Positions 61,173 through 64,000 of a stretch of 64,000 nucleotides of DNA are shown piece by piece. Source of the DNA: a virus; IMG/VR virus record IMGVR_UViG_3300047510_001668, positions 1-64,000 of that record; one strand, 5' to 3'. The translations under genes were made by a program, and so were the position numbers. Within the stretch, counting starts at the first letter, position 1. Each line of letters begins with the position of its first letter. Below the pieces are notes generated by a model. That model had not been told where the DNA came from. It worked only from the letters and a program-made list of their open reading frames with translations, and ran no database searches.

Positions 61173-62534
61173 TTACGGCGTAGTGTCTATGGCAGTCAAA
61201 CTGCCTGTGGATGACACAGTGACCGACCCAGTTCCAGTGAGTTCCAGTTCAGCAAACATCTTGAAACCACTGGGGTGAGTGCTATTCAGATACTTGCTAC
61301 CCCATTCATCCATGGGAGTGGTGGAGGTGATGAGATAGGAATAGGGCTGATAATAGTAGTTGTCAAACAATTTGTTGATGTCAGACAGGAATCCTGAGGC
61401 ATCTTTGAAGTAGCCAGGTGCTTTGTACACCAAGCCTGTATTGAATGTCACCGTGGCTGTCTCACCTGATGCATCATAGGGATCAAATCCAATGGTGACA
61501 GTTTCAGCATTGGCATTGAATTTCCAACCAGATTCAATGATGCGCAATCCTGCCAGAGTGTTGTCATCTCCTAGACTGACATAGCCCGCTTCCACGTAAT
61601 CTTCCAGGAAGTACAATTCTGTGTCGAAGTCTTGTATGGAGTTCACACGCACAATGGCTCCATTCACACCAGGTGTTTCTTCAGCCAGATAGCTGTCTGG
61701 CACTTCAAACATGGAGCCATAGGCATCAATGGATGCCACGCTGGTCAATTGTCTGGTCAATCTACCGTACACGGTTTCATCATACACCAGAAAGATTCTG
61801 GTATCTTCATTTCCCAACGCTGAGATGGTTTCATTGGCACCATCACCATCCACATCCACAGCAGTGATGTTCAACAAGTCAGCATGGTCTGGGAACACAT
61901 AGGTGTCAACCAAATCCACTTCCAACATGTAGATGTTGGGTTCGGATGTGCCTATCACATGATAGCAAGAGGCAGAGATGGTGCGAACTTCATCTGTGCC
62001 AGGAAGTGACAGATAGTAGGCCAATTGAATTGCCTGTCCCTCCAAATCAAAAATGTCTCTTGTGGAGATGTTCACAGCAGCCAAAGCACCTTCTGCAATG
62101 GTGCCTGTTGTGTCAACTTTGATGTAGTTCTTTCTGGTCCATTTTCCATCTGAGGCACGTAGAATGTTGTCACCTGGATAGGTAATAGTTGCAGTGCTGT
62201 TCAGGACAATACGGAAAAACAGTTCCGTGGCATTTTCTGACCCTTTGGCTTCATAGTACTGGCTGATGTATTTAATCAGACGGCGTGTGGACAATTCCGT
62301 GTCTGAAGGAAAATCATAGGCATATTGACTTTTGAACTCAGGAATGAACACATCCAATGTGTTGTCAATGTCTCGCCATTCATCACTGTTCAACAACACA
62401 TCATGAACGTTGTCAGTTTGTTCCAGGAAACGATAATAGGCTTCAATGAATTCCACAAACTGTGGATATTCAGCCCGAACAAAGGAAGGAAGATGCCCTG
62501 AAACTAAATGACTGAGTTTGTTTTTGATGGACAT
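61173..62534 (-). CDS. baseplate wedge protein, gp7-position
   Basis: This 453-aa protein starts MSIKNKLSHLVSGHLPSFVR then AEYPQFVEFIEAYYRFLEQT. RRLIKYISQYYEAKGSENAT and ELFFRIVLNSTATITYPGDN follow. The 'LP.FV...YP.F..F..AYY.WLE' opening and the 'YY.AKGS..A...FFR.L' motif are typical of the structural protein between gp6 and gp8 in T4-like marine phages. It is much shorter than T4 gp7, and the relation to gp7 rests on gene order. It overlaps the gp6-like gene as TAATG, so the wedge genes are translationally coupled. Confidence 0.7.
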   Translation of the reverse strand: MSIKNKLSHLVSGHLPSFVRAEYPQFVEFIEAYYRFLEQTDNVHDVLLNSDEWRDIDNTLDVFIPEFKSQYAYDFPSDTELSTRRLIKYISQYYEAKGSENATELFFRIVLNSTATITYPGDNILRASDGKWTRKNYIKVDTTGTIAEGALAAVNISTRDIFDLEGQAIQLAYYLSLPGTDEVRTISASCYHVIGTSEPNIYMLEVDLVDTYVFPDHADLLNITAVDVDGDGANETISALGNEDTRIFLVYDETVYGRLTRQLTSVASIDAYGSMFEVPDSYLAEETPGVNGAIVRVNSIQDFDTELYFLEDYVEAGYVSLGDDNTLAGLRIIESGWKFNANAETVTIGFDPYDASGETATVTFNTGLVYKAPGYFKDASGFLSDINKLFDNYYYQPYSYLITSTTPMDEWGSKYLNSTHPSGFKMFAELELTGTGSVTVSSTGSLTAIDTTP

Positions 62535-64000
62535 TATTCAGAGAAAGGTAATGCGGTGATGGCCAAACCTGAGCTGATGCCTGCACTTGGATCCACTTCA
62601 CTGTCATCCAACACAATGATGGTGTTCTTGGCAGGTTGAGCCAGTACAGCAAATTCTGAGATATCAGATGTTCTGGTTAGTGAGCTGGAAATGTTTTGAT
62701 ACAATGCCTGAGGTGTGGCATGAAGATGCAACTTGGTGGCATTGCCTGCGTAACTTTGTACAAACAGATTGTTCAATGTGATGATGCCTGTGGCATAGTT
62801 CACAGTACCCACATTCACAACTGGAAGACCCGTGGATGCATTAATGAACTTCAAAGTACCTGTGCCTGTATCATTTTGCAAACTGTCATCACTGAAATCT
62901 CTGATATAGCCCAGATAGTTTCTGTTGCTTACTTTGGTTGTGAAGTTGGATGAGTAGATGGTTTCTGGGTCTATGGCAGTGAGCATGTTCACTGTGGCAG
63001 AATAACTGGAATTCAATGTGATGGACAAACGTTTTTGTAAACGCATCTTGAACACAGAGCTGATGATGGCATTATTCAAATCCTTCACTCGTTCAGTCAA
63101 ACGATACAAGAAGAAGGTTTTATCCAATGTACCAAAATCATTTGTGAAGTAGGTTTCAATTTCCGTTTCCACAGCGGCTGCCATTTGTGTGGATGTTGAG
63201 CTGGTCAATTTGTTGTTGTAATTCACGATACCTTCAAACCCTAGATACAAGTATTCAGGATCCACGAATTCATGTTGAATGCTCATCACACTCTTGGGAC
63301 GAATCACAGATTCCAGAAGATATTCCTTGTCTGCGTCTGTGAACACAGCACCTGTGGTGGGATGAACTGAAATGAACACTTTGCCGTATTGTGGTGGGTC
63401 ATTTTCCTCGCCGCCCCATACAGCCACTTCCCGTGCCTTGGCAAGATTGGCTTTGATGAGTGACCGATAATCTTCTGAGGTGACCGCCCGATTTCTTGTG
63501 GCATTGTATTTGGGAGCATTGAAACGAACACTATCAATGGATTCTTTTTCCTGACCGCCGGCGGCAGGAGTCACTGTGGTCACTGTGGCTGTGGTTTCTC
63601 CATTCACAGTGCCTGACAAACTGAATGTTTGTGCACCGTTGGCATCCGGACCCTTGGAGGCATAATAAGACACCGTGACGATGTTACCCACAGTCAAGGC
63701 TTTTCCAATGATGTCATCACCGAACACAATTTGATATTTGCCATCCAGATTTTCTTCTACCCAGAAAACCTTGCTGGTTCCTGTGATGTCCACGATGGTG
63801 GATGTCTTGTTCCATGTAGTAGTTGTGACATCACCCACAGAATTTTGTACCACCACTTCAATGGTGGTGGTGTCCAACGTGTCCACAGGAATCACTAATG
63901 GACCTTGTGTCAAGTCTGCTGTGATGGTGAAGGCATTGGATAATCCCACACCTTCAATCAATTCCACATCAGTGAATGAGAATATTCCACTTGACACTGT
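62534..64000 (-). CDS. 6: baseplate wedge protein gp6-like, 5' end outside window
   Basis: The frame is open to the right edge; a GTG at 63997 is not a credible start because T4 gp6 is 660 aa and this piece has 488 codons. The part seen has a baseplate J-type core: RFNAPKYNATRNRAVTSEDY then RSLIKANLAKAREVAVWGGE, with PPQYGKVFISVHP and a regular YLGFEGIVNYN strand. This 'AP.......R.AVT..DY..L' element is diagnostic for gp6 and gpJ-type wedge proteins. LPFSE ends the protein. It forms the inner ring of the baseplate in T4. Confidence 0.85.
   Translation of the reverse strand, partial: TVSSGIFSFTDVELIEGVGLSNAFTITADLTQGPLVIPVDTLDTTTIEVVVQNSVGDVTTTTWNKTSTIVDITGTSKVFWVEENLDGKYQIVFGDDIIGKALTVGNIVTVSYYASKGPDANGAQTFSLSGTVNGETTATVTTVTPAAGGQEKESIDSVRFNAPKYNATRNRAVTSEDYRSLIKANLAKAREVAVWGGEENDPPQYGKVFISVHPTTGAVFTDADKEYLLESVIRPKSVMSIQHEFVDPEYLYLGFEGIVNYNNKLTSSTSTQMAAAVETEIETYFTNDFGTLDKTFFLYRLTERVKDLNNAIISSVFKMRLQKRLSITLNSSYSATVNMLTAIDPETIYSSNFTTKVSNRNYLGYIRDFSDDSLQNDTGTGTLKFINASTGLPVVNVGTVNYATGIITLNNLFVQSYAGNATKLHLHATPQALYQNISSSLTRTSDISEFAVLAQPAKNTIIVLDDSEVDPSAGISSGLAITALPFSE

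Overview
The window is a 64 kb piece of a large tailed bacteriophage with a contractile tail (myovirus-type, distantly T4-like), most similar in gene content to marine and freshwater relatives of T4. Every gene I can support lies on the minus strand, genes are tightly packed with many ATGA or TAATG overlaps, and the products are baseplate, tail and fibre proteins, a few replication or repair enzymes, and a large set of sugar-modifying enzymes. No capsid, terminase, tRNA, integrase, CRISPR or insertion sequence is visible. The host cannot be named from the sequence.

Transcription runs from high to low coordinates. At 64.0-52.9 kb lie baseplate wedge proteins: a gp6-like protein cut by the window edge, a gp7-position protein, a gp8-like protein, and two large DUF4815-type structural proteins. 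At 52.9-46.98 kb are a small coiled-coil protein, an S74-terminated fibre and a 1411-aa mucin-like fibre of Cys-rich domains joined by Thr-Pro-Ser linkers. At 46.95-39.03 kb is a sugar cassette: two Skp1-type (GT60) GlcNAc transferases, two HtrL/YibB-type proteins (one fused to a methyltransferase and a GT2 domain), a carbamoyltransferase and a zinc-ribbon protein. At 38.98-22.03 kb are small fibre-associated proteins and three giant fibres ending in intramolecular chaperone (Peptidase S74) domains. At 21.99-12.57 kb are two small conserved proteins, a collagen-like S74 fibre, two 2OG-Fe(II) oxygenases, two GT2 enzymes and three short collagen-like proteins plus a Ser/Thr-rich protein. At 12.5-0.45 kb are a SMARCAL1-like SNF2 helicase, a gp26-like protein overlapping a small ORF at a run of seven T (candidate programmed frameshift), tape measure, tail-tube cap-like protein, LysM/gp53-like protein, the baseplate hub with a possible peptidoglycan-acting domain, and a short stand-alone family A polymerase-like protein.

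The most interesting theme is that the phage appears to carry its own machinery to modify fibre proteins. Prolyl-hydroxylase-type oxygenases, hydroxyproline-GlcNAc-transferase homologues, GT2 enzymes, a sugar methyltransferase and a carbamoyltransferase sit between collagen-like (Gly-Pro-Thr) and mucin-like (Thr-Pro-Ser) fibres. The catalytic motifs are visible; that the fibres are the substrates is inference.

T4-late-type octamers (TATAAATA or AATAAATA) lie 24-47 nt before several genes right of 22 kb. Left of 22 kb the same octamer appears in reverse orientation at similar distances. The left part is also visibly more AT-rich, which suggests a mosaic boundary near 22 kb.
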